Shown: piece by piece, positions 44,766 through 53,234 of the stretch | Layout of the letters: each line of letters starts with the position of its first letter | Numbering within the stretch: the stretch's first letter is position 1 | DNA from: Tenacibaculum aiptasiae | GTDB lineage: Bacteria; Bacteroidota; Bacteroidia; Flavobacteriales; Flavobacteriaceae | Reading direction: 5' to 3' | Assembly: GCF_008806755.1 (NCBI RefSeq) | Contig: NZ_WAAU01000003.1 | Span: 179,411-243,410, forward strand | DNA: 64,000 bases | Notes under the pieces: model-generated | Seen by the model: only the letters and a program-made list of their open reading frames with translations | The model's database searches: none | Told to the model about the DNA's origin: nothing | Program-made: the position numbers and the translations under genes

Positions 44766-45281
44766 TTATTGATGCTTTTTTAGGTTGTTATCTATAGTGT
44801 TTTTTTCATGCTCTTGTTTATAAACCCAATGTTCAAGAGCTAATAGTTCTGATGAATTTTTGTTTGGTTTGATTATCATTTTCAATCCGCTACTGATTAA
44901 TTCGTAATTTTTATCTATGATTACACAATCTCCGTTAAGAATTTTTTTAGAATTATTTACTTTAACTAAATCATTAAAAATATTTTTTAGCTCTTCAAAT
45001 TCGGTTTGAGTAATTTTAAATTTAGATCTTTTTCCTTTCAGTTTATCATTATATTTAACTCGATATTCCTTTCCGTTATTTTTTCGTTTTACAATCAGTT
45101 TACTAATTCCGATTATGTTTGCTCCTGACCCGCCATGATTTGTAATCCGTATTTGAACTCGTTTATTAGCGAATATTTTTTCTACACTCTGCTTTTCAGT
45201 CGGGAGTAAATTTCTAACTGAATTTCTAACAAAACTTGTTAAAATAAGAAAGCTACATATTAAGAAAACCGTTTTTTTCAT
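44766..45281 (-). CDS. Secreted protein of unknown function
   Basis: 171 aa with a signal peptide (VFLICSFLILTSFVRN). The mature part is basic and strand-rich with a Gly stretch (RITNHGGSGANIIGISK) and ends in a charged helix. The 5' flank carries a degraded 3' half of repeat A (AACGCTATATTAATTG). No family was recognised. Confidence 0.6.
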   Translation of the reverse strand: MKKTVFLICSFLILTSFVRNSVRNLLPTEKQSVEKIFANKRVQIRITNHGGSGANIIGISKLIVKRKNNGKEYRVKYNDKLKGKRSKFKITQTEFEELKNIFNDLVKVNNSKKILNGDCVIIDKNYELISSGLKMIIKPNKNSSELLALEHWVYKQEHEKNTIDNNLKKHQ

Positions 45282-45418
45282 ATTGTGAGCAATTAATATA
45301 GCGTTGTTTTTTTGATTTTCTTTTAATTGTTTAGCGTTTTAGGTTTCTTAAAGGTTTAATAATTATTTGACAAAAACATTAATTAGGGGTTATAGTAGTA
45401 CTTACTATTGTTAAAACC

Positions 45419-46003
45419 TTATTCTAAGGTGTCTTTAACAACTTTTGTTTTTGATAAAAGATCGTGAAATCCATTTTTTTGAAATAGAAATGAAATTCTA
45501 TCTAATGGAATTAATCGGCAAAAAGTTCTAACTATTATATCTTCATCAGTTGGTTTTTTACCATCTATTTTTACCACTTTTGTTTTAGTTATAAACTTTC
45601 CAATTGTTTTTTGGAATTTTATTTCCATTAGAGCATAATAAGCAATAAAAGTTCCTAAGATTAAAAGATTGACAATTAAAAAATTAGTTAATTGGATAAA
45701 AAGACTAACTATAAAACCGGTAATAAATATTACGATTAACCATGCGATAAGATCTATTAAAAAATTCAAAAATCGAATTTCTGAACTAACAACATTTGAA
45801 TCAATTTTTTCTTTTTGTTTTCTTTCTTCTGCTGCTTTTTGTCTTATTTTTTCGAAACCTGAGGTATCGATACCTCGCTTTTCAACTTCTGCATCAGCAG
45901 CTTCAATTGCAATGGGGTTATATTTTTCTCTTTCAACTGTTACAATCTTAATTAATTCATTGTCTGTTCTCTCAGACATTACTTTTGCAAATTCGTTTTC
46001 CAT
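45419..46003 (-). CDS. RDD-family membrane protein
   Basis: 194 aa. After a cytoplasmic helical segment (RTDNELIKIVTVEREKYNPIAIEAADAEVEKRGI), residues about 73-190 form an RDD domain: RFLNFLIDLIAWLIVIFI with Arg/Asp near the start of the first membrane helix, a second helix pair, and TIGKFITKTKVVKIDGKKPT in the loop. RDD proteins may act as transporters or envelope proteins; the substrate is unknown. A repeat A copy with the full 3' half lies upstream. Confidence 0.8.
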   Translation of the reverse strand: MENEFAKVMSERTDNELIKIVTVEREKYNPIAIEAADAEVEKRGIDTSGFEKIRQKAAEERKQKEKIDSNVVSSEIRFLNFLIDLIAWLIVIFITGFIVSLFIQLTNFLIVNLLILGTFIAYYALMEIKFQKTIGKFITKTKVVKIDGKKPTDEDIIVRTFCRLIPLDRISFLFQKNGFHDLLSKTKVVKDTLE

Positions 46004-46025
46004 ATAGTTTGTTCTGAATTAAACC

Positions 46026-46116
46026 AACTTATTTATGTAAGCATAGCTGTGTTTTTAATGTTTCCTTTTCAATTTTAGCGAGCGTAATGTACTCAATGTA
46101 TGTTGGTTTTACAAGT
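46026..46116 (-). promoter_or_regulatory. Repeat A copy 8 with intact promoter-like spacing
   Basis: Minus-strand TTG (46112-46114), 20 bp, TACATTAC (46084-46091). Upstream of TTG the conserved block ATAACAAATCCCTCTTACC is shared with copy 9. Confidence 0.7.
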
Positions 46117-46147
46117 TGGTAAGAGGGATTTGTTATGGGAGGTGTTG

Positions 46148-46444
46148 TTAATTAGTCATTATAACTGTAAAATACATCAGAGGAACTGCACTTAACAATA
46201 TCCAAATCCAATTAGTTTTTAAATCAGATTTATGCTTTGAAAGTAAAAAGATTGTATTTATCAAGGATGCAAGAATTCCGCCAAAGAAGGTAAAATAAGA
46301 AGTAAGGTTTCCGTATTGATAAATCCATGTTCCACGGTAAGGTTGTACTAAATGTTGTAGTAATATAGCGCATAGACAAATTCCAATAATTAGAATTCCG
46401 CTTCCTTCAGTCCAGTTTTTATTTTGTTGTATAATATTCAACAT
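46148..46444 (-). CDS. Small three-helix membrane protein
   Basis: 98 aa with three hydrophobic segments (about 16-34, 45-68, 79-96) and a short PYRGTWIYQYGN loop. It forms a one-gene unit; its stop lies 30 bp from repeat A copy 8. Function unknown. Confidence 0.6.
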   Translation of the reverse strand: MLNIIQQNKNWTEGSGILIIGICLCAILLQHLVQPYRGTWIYQYGNLTSYFTFFGGILASLINTIFLLSKHKSDLKTNWIWILLSAVPLMYFTVIMTN

Positions 46445-46502
46445 TTTGTTAAAGGTAAATGAATTACTGTATTTAGGTTTTAATTTGCTCGTTTTATCTT
46501 AA

Positions 46503-46574
46503 TCAGAAAATCAATTTCTTTATAGTAGAATTCCAATTATTATTTTCTTTTTTATAGGTAAGTTTTAAAGCTAC
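46503..46574 (-). pseudogene. Gene-tail remnant fused to repeat A
   Basis: The minus-strand frame reads VALKLTYKKENNNWNSTIKKL then IF and TGA (46503-46505). Upstream it meets a stop codon exactly where repeat A copy 9 begins. It looks like the last 23 codons of an envelope protein gene (typical YKKENNNW ending), cut off at the repeat boundary. Confidence 0.55.
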
Positions 46575-46650
46575 TTTTCAATTTTAGCGAGCGAAATGTA
46601 CTCAATGTATGTTGGTTTTACAAGTGGGTAAGAGGGATTTGTTATGGTAG
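46574..46650 (-). promoter_or_regulatory. Repeat A copy 9 with intact promoter-like spacing
   Basis: Minus-strand TTG (46621-46623), 20 bp, TACATTTC (46593-46600), the closest copy to TAnnTTTG. It shares the upstream block with copy 8. Its downstream half is replaced by the gene remnant. Confidence 0.68.
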
Positions 46651-46665
46651 AAGATGTTATATGTT

Positions 46666-47283
46666 TTAGGCAATCCATACCTGAGTTGATGAGCATATTT
46701 CCCAATCATTTTTAATTTTTTTAAATACTAACACATACCCGCCACCATTTGTATTATTAGACTGATTGGAATAATATAATAAAGCTTTATTTTTTTTCTT
46801 GTTAAAACCTATTCTGGATAATGTTAATAAACCTTGAGCTTCTTCTCCGTAAGTTTCGTAAAACTTTTTCCAGCCATTATAAATTGAATTTTTTAAAACT
46901 TCATTTATTTGTTGATTTTCTAGTATAACGATGTTCTTTTGAGTATAAAAATTGCCTTTAATTTTAACAGGAGATTGATTTTTAAGAAGAAAATTATCAA
47001 AAGTTTCTTTATCTAAACAAGGTAACCTGTAATTAAAATTACCGAATTCTATTTGTTCTGTATCCTGAGTTATATCAACAATTGTTGTTTTTTCTGTAAT
47101 TACAATTTTTTTTGCTTTATGAAATGAATTTATGATTTTGGATAATATCTTTTTATTATCATTAACTGTAATTGTTGAATCAGAGTTATTTAAGTTTAAA
47201 GTGTTTTTTGAAGGTTCTTTTTCTATCTTTTTGCAACCAATAGTTAAATGCAATATGAATACTAAATAGAAATATTTTTTCAT
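46666..47283 (-). CDS. Lipoprotein of unknown function
   Basis: 205 aa with Cys17 lipobox (LTIGCKKIE). The mature protein ends with a strand-rich segment (GGGYVLVFKKIKNDWEICSSTQVW), similar in type to NTF2-like lipoproteins. It is a single-gene unit. Function unknown. Confidence 0.6.
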   Translation of the reverse strand: MKKYFYLVFILHLTIGCKKIEKEPSKNTLNLNNSDSTITVNDNKKILSKIINSFHKAKKIVITEKTTIVDITQDTEQIEFGNFNYRLPCLDKETFDNFLLKNQSPVKIKGNFYTQKNIVILENQQINEVLKNSIYNGWKKFYETYGEEAQGLLTLSRIGFNKKKNKALLYYSNQSNNTNGGGYVLVFKKIKNDWEICSSTQVWIA

Positions 47284-47399
47284 TTTATGCTAGGTAAGGA
47301 CTTTGTGTAATTGCCAATTATAAAATTAAATTTAATTTAATGTTTTTTGATTTAGACTTTTGTTAGTATTTCCGATTATAGATTGTAGGGAACTAGCAA

Positions 47400-48023
47400 T
47401 TATTTTTTTCGTACTCTTAGTTTTTCAACTTCTTCAATTGATAATCCAGTTGATTCAGATATTGTCTTTTCATCAATACCTTTTCTTTTCAACTGTTTAG
47501 CAATTTCAATTTTCTCTTTTCGTTTGGCAATTTCAGTGGCTTCTTTTTTTATTCGTTCGGCCAATACATATGGTGGAACATACTTTGTACTTTTTTCTAA
47601 CTCTTCTAAAAGTCCAATGTCCTTAAAACTCAAATAGCTTTTGTTTGATACAATTAAATGATCAATCACTTTTAAGTCAACAATAATACCCACTTGTATT
47701 AGTCTGTCTGTAATGTCTTTATCGTCTTCAGAAGGTTTTAATTCACCACTTGGATGATTATGGCAAAGAATGATATTAACAGCTCTTTTTTGTAAAGCAA
47801 AGCTAAAAACTTCCATAGGTTCAACTAATGTTTTATTAACTGTTCCTAAGCTGATTAATTCGATAAAAAGAATTCGATTGTTATTTTCCAATCCAATTAC
47901 CCAGAAGTGTTCTCGGTTTTGGTCAATTTTTTGTTCTCGAAGCAGAATCTTTTGCATAATTCCGTACATATCATCGGAATTAAGCACTTTGATTTTTTCA
48001 GATTCTGTTAGTTTTATATTCAT
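47400..48023 (-). CDS. RadC/JAB-domain protein with Rpn-like helical tail
   Basis: 207 aa. Residues about 10-140 form the JAB/MPN fold of RadC with HNHPSG (His88-Gly93) and the following SEDD, the metal-binding set; the N-terminal HhH domain of full-length RadC is absent. The C-terminal 45 residues (KEKIEIAKQLKRKGIDEKTI...TGLSIEEVEKL) resemble the tail of Rpn/PD-(D/E)XK transposase-like proteins. RadC-like JAB proteins are typical of mobile regions; their substrate is unknown. It stands alone in the array. Confidence 0.85.
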   Translation of the reverse strand: MNIKLTESEKIKVLNSDDMYGIMQKILLREQKIDQNREHFWVIGLENNNRILFIELISLGTVNKTLVEPMEVFSFALQKRAVNIILCHNHPSGELKPSEDDKDITDRLIQVGIIVDLKVIDHLIVSNKSYLSFKDIGLLEELEKSTKYVPPYVLAERIKKEATEIAKRKEKIEIAKQLKRKGIDEKTISESTGLSIEEVEKLRVRKK

Positions 48024-48358
48024 AGCATAAATGTAATGCTTTATTTTAAAACCGAAGAGGGATTTTTATGCTTGTGTTTAATGGTTTTGTATGACTGTTT
48101 TTTTATGTGAAAGTTAGCGGTTTATTTCGGGTTTAGCATTAGCCGTATTTGTGTTTATATATTGTTGTTATGTCGTTTTATTTTCAAAAAAACCATTTTA
48201 GAACTGTTATTACTCCAAAAATTTTTTAAAAACAGCGTGGACTTGGGCATTGCAAATAGATGATGCTAAAAAATAAAATAATATATAAACTTTCAATTTC
48301 ATTTAATGAATCACAGGCATTGTTAGTCACAGCTTTTTAATTCGGTTAGTATTTTTCT
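48024..48358. other. 335-bp gap with no intact gene
   Basis: It is AT-rich. Around 48105-48170 the GTTAGCGG ... TTAGCATTAGCCG and TTGTTGTTATGTC blocks resemble degraded boundary sites of the repeat B type. A short decayed frame ending FKKFLE may lie at 48205-48260 on the minus strand. Nothing else was recognised. Confidence 0.4.
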
Positions 48359-48766
48359 TTATTCAGTTATTTCAGTAAGCTTTAAATCTAGTTCCTTGAT
48401 AACTTGATCAATGTTAAATTCAAAATTTTTAGGAATGTTGATTGTAGCAATACTTCCAAGGTCGACTTGCCAAAAACCACCTCTTTTACTCAATTCCTCT
48501 CCAAGCATTCTGTAGTCTGATTCTTTATATTTAGGAGCTAATCTAAATCTACGAGTAATAAATTCTGATTCCTTTGTTATTTTTACAACCTCGTGTTCAT
48601 TTTCAGAATTAATTTTGGTTTCAAATTCAGTGCCTAAAGTGAGTTGGTAATTGAATATATGATTATCAATCATTCGAAATTGGTTTACTGATATTTGTTC
48701 AACCCAAAGAGTAGTTGTTACTTTTTCTCTTTCGTTATGAATTTGAATTTCAACTTCTTTCATCAT
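48359..48766 (-). CDS. Immunity-like soluble protein
   Basis: 135 aa, no signal peptide, acidic and strand-rich (VEIQIHNEREKVTTTLWVEQ; FETKINSENEHEVVKIT). It ends with a helix (NIDQVIKELDLKLTEITE). The size and character suggest an immunity protein, but no family was recognised. Confidence 0.55.
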   Translation of the reverse strand: MMKEVEIQIHNEREKVTTTLWVEQISVNQFRMIDNHIFNYQLTLGTEFETKINSENEHEVVKITKESEFITRRFRLAPKYKESDYRMLGEELSKRGGFWQVDLGSIATINIPKNFEFNIDQVIKELDLKLTEITE

Positions 48767-48944
48767 TTTTGAACTTTACTTATTATCTAAAGAAGTAAAA
48801 AATGTATTAAGATTGTCTTATTCATATTTACTCAATATTTTTTTCATTTAGTTCTAAATCTCACATTTGTTTTAATTAAACATAAAGTATTTTTACTTCT
48901 TGAACTAAAACTTTCAATAAAACCTATTCTATGACAACTCTTTT

Positions 48945-49337
48945 TTAATTTATTTTTTCAAACTTTTGATAATACCCTTCATTAGAAATAAAACTTAAAA
49001 TCAAAAACTGCCTTTTTAATTCAAAACCAATTGTTGCAATATTTGAATTTTGACAATTTGTAGTTATTGTATTATTAGAATAAGTTCCTGAGCTTATTAT
49101 TTCTTTTGAATAAGGATTGCACAAAGAACCGTTAGTTGTTATAGTCCCATTAGCTTTAAATTCAATTGTTTTGTTACTTTCAACTGCTTTAAAAGTTCCA
49201 CTTCCGTTACCAGGGTCTGCCAAAACTTCTATTAATTTCCAGTTTCCAACTAATTCTACATTTGAATTTAGTTCATGATCATTGTCGCAAGAAAATAGAA
49301 TTCCGATTGTTGTTAAAATTAATACTATTCTTTTCAT
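48945..49337 (-). CDS. Lipocalin-like lipoprotein
   Basis: 130 aa with Cys17 lipobox (LFSCDND). The mature part opens with LVGNWKLIEVLADPGNGSGT, which is the GxW strand of small lipocalin-like envelope lipoproteins that are common in flavobacteria; FKANGTITTNGSLC and a terminal YYQKFEKIN strand complete the barrel-like pattern. Ligand unknown. Confidence 0.7.
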   Translation of the reverse strand: MKRIVLILTTIGILFSCDNDHELNSNVELVGNWKLIEVLADPGNGSGTFKAVESNKTIEFKANGTITTNGSLCNPYSKEIISSGTYSNNTITTNCQNSNIATIGFELKRQFLILSFISNEGYYQKFEKIN

Positions 49338-49464
49338 AATACTTTTAATGTTTATTTATTAGATGTAAAAGTTTTGATTTGGTTGCGTTAAATTGCTTAC
49401 AATTTGTTTTATTTTTTAGACTTCTGATTCTTACTTGTTGTTAACGTTTGAGCTAAACTATGCT

Positions 49465-50133
49465 TTAATGCTGTTTGGGTATTGTTATAGGTAGTTTTTC
49501 TTTTTCTCTCGATACTAATTTTAGATTTTTAATCTCGTTCTTAAATTCAAAATCTTCACAATCGAATTCATAAATACTCTTGGTCAGATAATAATTTCCA
49601 TTTTCAGAATTAATACTTCGTTTTATTAACTCTCCCTTTTCTCTCCCCATAGTGCAGTCGCGTTCTTCAGAATAGAATTTAAATTGACTTATGATTTTTT
49701 TGTTTTTATCAATCTCAAAATATTCATGAAGAGTAACAATATGTGGAACAGAAGTAGTTGGTAAAAAGATTTTATATAAAACTTGATTTTGATTGTTTTT
49801 TAAATCATTTGATAACTTAAATGTTCCAGAGTGATATTTATAGTTTAGTCGTTCGATTTTATCTATTATTTTCTTTTCCGCTATTAAATACAATAATGCT
49901 TTATATTCTCCAGTTAAGATAGATTGAAAACTTGTTGTTAAGATCTCATAGTTATTATTTCTCAGTAGACTAAAGATGTTATTTGAAATTCTATTTTTCT
50001 GGATTGAATTGCCTGCATATTCATCTTTCAAATCAGATAATACTAATTCTTGATTTGTAAAAATCTGCTTTTGTGCATGACAACTAATGATTATAATTAG
50101 AAAGGGTATTAGTATATGAAATGTATTTTTCAT
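49465..50133 (-). CDS. Lipoprotein of unknown function (paralogous signal region with 36064 gene)
   Basis: 222 aa with Cys18 lipobox (IIISCHAQ). The mature part is strand-rich (KNQVLYKIFLPTTSVPHIVTLHEYFEID). Signal DNA and about 50 bp of 5' flank match the 36064-36507 lipoprotein locus, and a HAD gene remnant follows. The mature domains of the two lipoproteins do not look alike, so the duplication covers mainly the 5' portion. Confidence 0.65.
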   Translation of the reverse strand: MKNTFHILIPFLIIIISCHAQKQIFTNQELVLSDLKDEYAGNSIQKNRISNNIFSLLRNNNYEILTTSFQSILTGEYKALLYLIAEKKIIDKIERLNYKYHSGTFKLSNDLKNNQNQVLYKIFLPTTSVPHIVTLHEYFEIDKNKKIISQFKFYSEERDCTMGREKGELIKRSINSENGNYYLTKSIYEFDCEDFEFKNEIKNLKLVSREKEKLPITIPKQH

Positions 50134-50191
50134 TTAGCAATTTTAATATTTAAAGCAAGATGGAAGGAACCCATATAATTAAGGTCATATA

Positions 50192-50265
50192 TTGTTTTAT
50201 GTAGTTTTTATATTTCGCTAACCTCTTTTTTCAAATCTTTTTACATTTTTGGATGTCCTTATGAC
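50192..50265 (-). pseudogene. Remnant of the FCP1-type HAD gene (C-terminal end)
   Basis: The sequence matches the 3' end of the intact HAD gene (36560-36632), including the stretch TATATTTCGC(C/T)AACCTC and the Lys/Arg-rich terminal codons, but with substitutions and no upstream gene. It lies immediately 5' of the 49465 lipoprotein, as the intact gene lies 5' of the 36064 lipoprotein. Confidence 0.65.
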
Positions 50266-50372
50266 TATAACTTATTTATTGATATTCAATGTTAAGTATA
50301 TAGGGCTGTGTTTTGATGCTTCTTTTTCAATTTTTTTGAATCTAATGTACTCAATGTGTGTATTTTTGTAAT
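50265..50372 (-). promoter_or_regulatory. Repeat A copy 10, -33 element mutated
   Basis: TACATTAG (50342-50349) is intact; the base triplet 20 bp upstream is TTA instead of TTG. The 3' half (TTAACATTGAATATC) is retained. Confidence 0.5.
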
Positions 50373-50385
50373 TAAGCTTGCATGT

Positions 50386-50904
50386 TTATGAAAGAGATTG
50401 ATCGTTGAGGTGTTGTTGTATGTTTTTGTTTTTTTTAAATTCTGCTAGTACTAGGTTTTCTAGTCGTTCAAAGTTATAATTCAATGTGTTTGATGTTATG
50501 GTAATAGGAGTGTAGTATTTACTCATATTAGCTTTCATTAGTTTTTTTTGTGCTATGTTTTTAGCTTTTTTAATATATTTTTCTGGGTTGTTAACGTCAA
50601 TCAATAGAAACTTTGTTGATACTACTTGTTCGGTTCGAATTCCTGTAATGTCTTTCCATTCAATTAAGCCAATACTTGTAGCATTGGTGTTGTCAGTAAT
50701 TCCTTTTGAATCGATTTTTAAACCGGTTTTGAAATCAAATAATTTTGATAACCCATAGATTCCTGTTGCTCCAAAAAATAGTATTCCAATTATTCCCATT
50801 ACATTCCATAAGATAAAGTAACATGCATATACAAAACCGATTGAACAAAGTGTTAATAATCCAATTTTTAATTTGTTAAGAGGTATTTTAATTTCTGAGT
50901 TCAT
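50386..50904 (-). CDS. STM3941-family membrane-anchored protein
   Basis: 172 aa. Two hydrophobic segments (about 13-30 and 34-50) precede a PH-like domain: LKIDSKGITDNTNATSIGLIEWKDITGI, the strand arrangement of STM3941-type proteins. The C-terminal helix (ENLVLAEFKKNKNIQQHLND) is charged. Function unknown; the family often occurs as single genes in accessory regions. Confidence 0.75.
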   Translation of the reverse strand: MNSEIKIPLNKLKIGLLTLCSIGFVYACYFILWNVMGIIGILFFGATGIYGLSKLFDFKTGLKIDSKGITDNTNATSIGLIEWKDITGIRTEQVVSTKFLLIDVNNPEKYIKKAKNIAQKKLMKANMSKYYTPITITSNTLNYNFERLENLVLAEFKKNKNIQQHLNDQSLS

Positions 50905-50960
50905 TTTGTGAATAATAAATATAAGCTTGATTTATAAGTGAGTTTATTGATGTTAAGTTT

Positions 50961-51431
50961 TTATATCCAATCCATTGATAAGTTTTCTGTTTTCAAAAAT
51001 TCTCTTGGAGTAATTTGTTCTTTTCCTATGTCTTTTAATATTTCTTGAGCTATTTGTGAAACCTTTACCCAATCTGGATCATTTCTTTTCATTTTGTTGC
51101 CCAATGTATTGTTTATCATTGGACTTATAGTTTCTCTCAATAAATATATTTTCTCTCTTACAAATAGAGGAAAATGATAAGGTTTTGAAATTGCATTGAT
51201 TGTTTCTTGATGAAAAATAAACCCCAATTCTTCATCTAGTGTTTCTGCATATTCACAAATATCGTCTATACCTTCTTTTTCGTAATTCATAGCGATGATC
51301 TGAAGTATATAATTTATTAAATTATATATATGTCTCTTTATTTTTGGAATTTTTTCTGAATCATTTCCATTATAATAGAATATAATTAAAGAATCATTGT
51401 TAAAATCTTTTATTTCGAATTTCTTACTCAT
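50961..51431 (-). CDS. Unrecognised helical protein
   Basis: 156 aa, soluble and helical (KIKRHIYNLINYILQIIAMNYEKEGI; KIYLLRETISPMINNTLGNKM). The C-terminus has KVSQIAQEILKDIGKEQITPREFLK. No signal peptide, metal site or known motif was seen. Repeat A copy 11 lies upstream. Confidence 0.55.
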   Translation of the reverse strand: MSKKFEIKDFNNDSLIIFYYNGNDSEKIPKIKRHIYNLINYILQIIAMNYEKEGIDDICEYAETLDEELGFIFHQETINAISKPYHFPLFVREKIYLLRETISPMINNTLGNKMKRNDPDWVKVSQIAQEILKDIGKEQITPREFLKTENLSMDWI

Positions 51432-51485
51432 TTTTTCTAATGAATACCGCTTATTTATATGTGGGGGTTTTTTAAGTGTTGACAG

Positions 51486-51533
51486 TCAATTTTTGCAAAT
51501 CTAATGTACTCAATGTACTTTGGTTTTGCAAAT
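51486..51533 (-). promoter_or_regulatory. Repeat A copy 11 with intact promoter-like spacing
   Basis: Minus-strand TTG (51529-51531), 20 bp, TACATTAG (51501-51508). Its 5' side continues into AACAACACCTCTCATAACC, shared with copies 8 and 9, and then into two adjacent palindromes. Confidence 0.68.
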
Positions 51534-51574
51534 AAGGTAGAAGAATTGGTTATGAGAGGTGTTGTTATATGTTT

Positions 51575-51623
51575 GTATTTAAATACTAATAGTGCCAATA
51601 TCAATATTGATATTGGCACTATT
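51575..51623. repeat. Adjacent 12-bp and 36-bp perfect palindromes
   Basis: GTATTTAAATAC (51575-51586) is followed one base later by a perfect 36-bp palindrome (51588-51623) whose left arm is AATAGTGCCAATATCAAT. It lies 34 bp after the 51658 gene's stop. A terminator is possible, but there is no T run on the minus side, and the arms have no loop. Confidence 0.85.
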
Positions 51624-51657
51624 TAATGCTTTTTATATTATACGATAATCTATATTT

Positions 51658-52248
51658 TTAATTTGAATTGGACTGAATGTCGAAATGTTTTAAATAACCC
51701 TCTATTGGTTCCATTCCCATTTCCTTTCTTCTTTCGTTTACTGTTTCTGGATTTTCTAATTTATATAATTTACCATTATTTATTTGTGAACCATATATCT
51801 GAGGCTTCCCTTCATCCATTAATATTCTATCTTTCATTAAAGCATATTGCTGTTTGGATAAGTCTCCATTTTCTACCGCTTTTTCTATTTGTGGAAAATA
51901 CTTTTTTCTGATTTTTTTATTACTATGTTGCAGCCCCAACCAGATGGCATTCATTTGTTTTTGAGATACCTCCTTTAATGTCGGCATTCCACATTTTTCA
52001 ATAATGCTTATTACTAATTCTTGATTTTTGTGATCTTCTTTAGCGTACTTAATGAGGTCATTTGCTTTTCTAATCCTTTGATCGCTTTCATATACTTTGC
52101 TCAAGATTTGTTGTTTTTTACTGCAGTCTATCTCAATAAGATCTACTGAACCTACATAAACAAATTTGTCTTTATTTATAAATAAAAATGTTGAAATTGC
52201 TACTATTAAAACAGCAAATATGCTCAGGAATACTTTTCTCTTTTTCAT
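51658..52248 (-). CDS. DUF6624-like membrane-anchored protein
   Basis: 196 aa. An N-terminal anchor (FLSIFAVLIVAISTFLFI) is followed by a domain resembling DUF6624: CGMPTLKEV, AIWLGLQHSN, YALMKDRILMDEGKPQIYGSQ and PETVNERRKEMGMEPI, ending with a Tyr-containing segment. The order of these blocks fits the family well. The domain's function is unknown. There is no lipobox, so it stays anchored or is released by signal peptidase I. Confidence 0.75.
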   Translation of the reverse strand: MKKRKVFLSIFAVLIVAISTFLFINKDKFVYVGSVDLIEIDCSKKQQILSKVYESDQRIRKANDLIKYAKEDHKNQELVISIIEKCGMPTLKEVSQKQMNAIWLGLQHSNKKIRKKYFPQIEKAVENGDLSKQQYALMKDRILMDEGKPQIYGSQINNGKLYKLENPETVNERRKEMGMEPIEGYLKHFDIQSNSN

Positions 52249-52420
52249 TTTTTTAGAATTTATTTTTTGATTTAATATAATTCATAACAGTTTTGTTATT
52301 ATTTGTGTAAAATCGATTTTCAATAACTGAGCCAAGTAAAATTCTAAGACAGTTTGTCTTTTTAAAAGACTTATTGACTGGTTGTTTTCTATTAATATAG
52401 AATTGTTTTTAGAATCTATT

Positions 52421-53179
52421 TTAATGATTATGAGTTGCTTTTCCCTGATATTTAGGTTTTATTTCATAAAGATCTATTCCGTTAGGTTTGTTCCTTAAGA
52501 TTTCATTAATTAATTCAGCTTTTCCACCTATAAATGTCATTGGGCAATCATAATCTGTAATTATAAACCAATCATTTCCTTTTGTTGGATAGATTGCATT
52601 TGGACTATTACTAATTTCGGGTTCAAAATCAAGAACTTTTGGTAATTCAGATAGTTTTCCTCGTAAAATCTTATTTTCTAAAGACTCTTTTGTTTTTAAA
52701 AGGCTATAAAAGAAATCAGATTCTAAGTCTCCATAATTTTTAATCAATAATTGAATGATAAATTCCAAATCAGAAAACTCCGCTTCTCCTTCAGCAGGAT
52801 ACCATATGTATTTGGGCCAATCATTATCTTCTCTAAAATATTTATCCGCAATTTTTTCTTTTATATTTTTTGCCGTTTCTAACTTAAATTCTTCATTATA
52901 TTTTTTGAAGAATTCGAAATACGTTAATCTTTTAAAGTCTTCGTCATTGATATCTTTTTCTCTTAAAAAAGAGACAGTTTTATTTAGTTTTTCTGCTTTA
53001 TAGTTTATCCAGAAAGGATGAAGGAGAATAAGGTATTTTTCAAAATTGGGAGGACTACACATAGCTTGTAAATACCAAAAAAAGTTGTCATGATTGATTT
53101 TTATGTCAAGCTTTATTCCAGGTCCAAATTCAGCAAAGGGTTTAATCCATTTTGGTATATCATCTTTTACAAAGATCAT
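52421..53179 (-). CDS. Unrecognised soluble protein
   Basis: 252 aa, no signal peptide, aromatic-rich (FFWYLQAMCSPPNFEKYLILLHPFWINYK). The centre is helical and the C-terminus has a mixed fold with PTKGNDWFIITDYDCPMTFIGG. It resembles immunity-type proteins in size and composition only. Repeat A copy 12 lies immediately upstream. Confidence 0.55.
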   Translation of the reverse strand: MIFVKDDIPKWIKPFAEFGPGIKLDIKINHDNFFWYLQAMCSPPNFEKYLILLHPFWINYKAEKLNKTVSFLREKDINDEDFKRLTYFEFFKKYNEEFKLETAKNIKEKIADKYFREDNDWPKYIWYPAEGEAEFSDLEFIIQLLIKNYGDLESDFFYSLLKTKESLENKILRGKLSELPKVLDFEPEISNSPNAIYPTKGNDWFIITDYDCPMTFIGGKAELINEILRNKPNGIDLYEIKPKYQGKATHNH

Positions 53180-53234
53180 ATTTCTTTTTCAATTTTTGTA
53201 GACCTAATGTAGTTATTGTGTTTTTTATTTCCAA
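53180..53234 (-). promoter_or_regulatory. Repeat A copy 12, overlapping the end of the upstream gene
   Basis: TACATTAG (53204-53211) is followed at the exact 20-bp distance by TTG (53232-53234), but that TTG lies within the last codons of the 53225 gene. The original spacer is partly replaced, yet the spacing is preserved. Confidence 0.5.
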
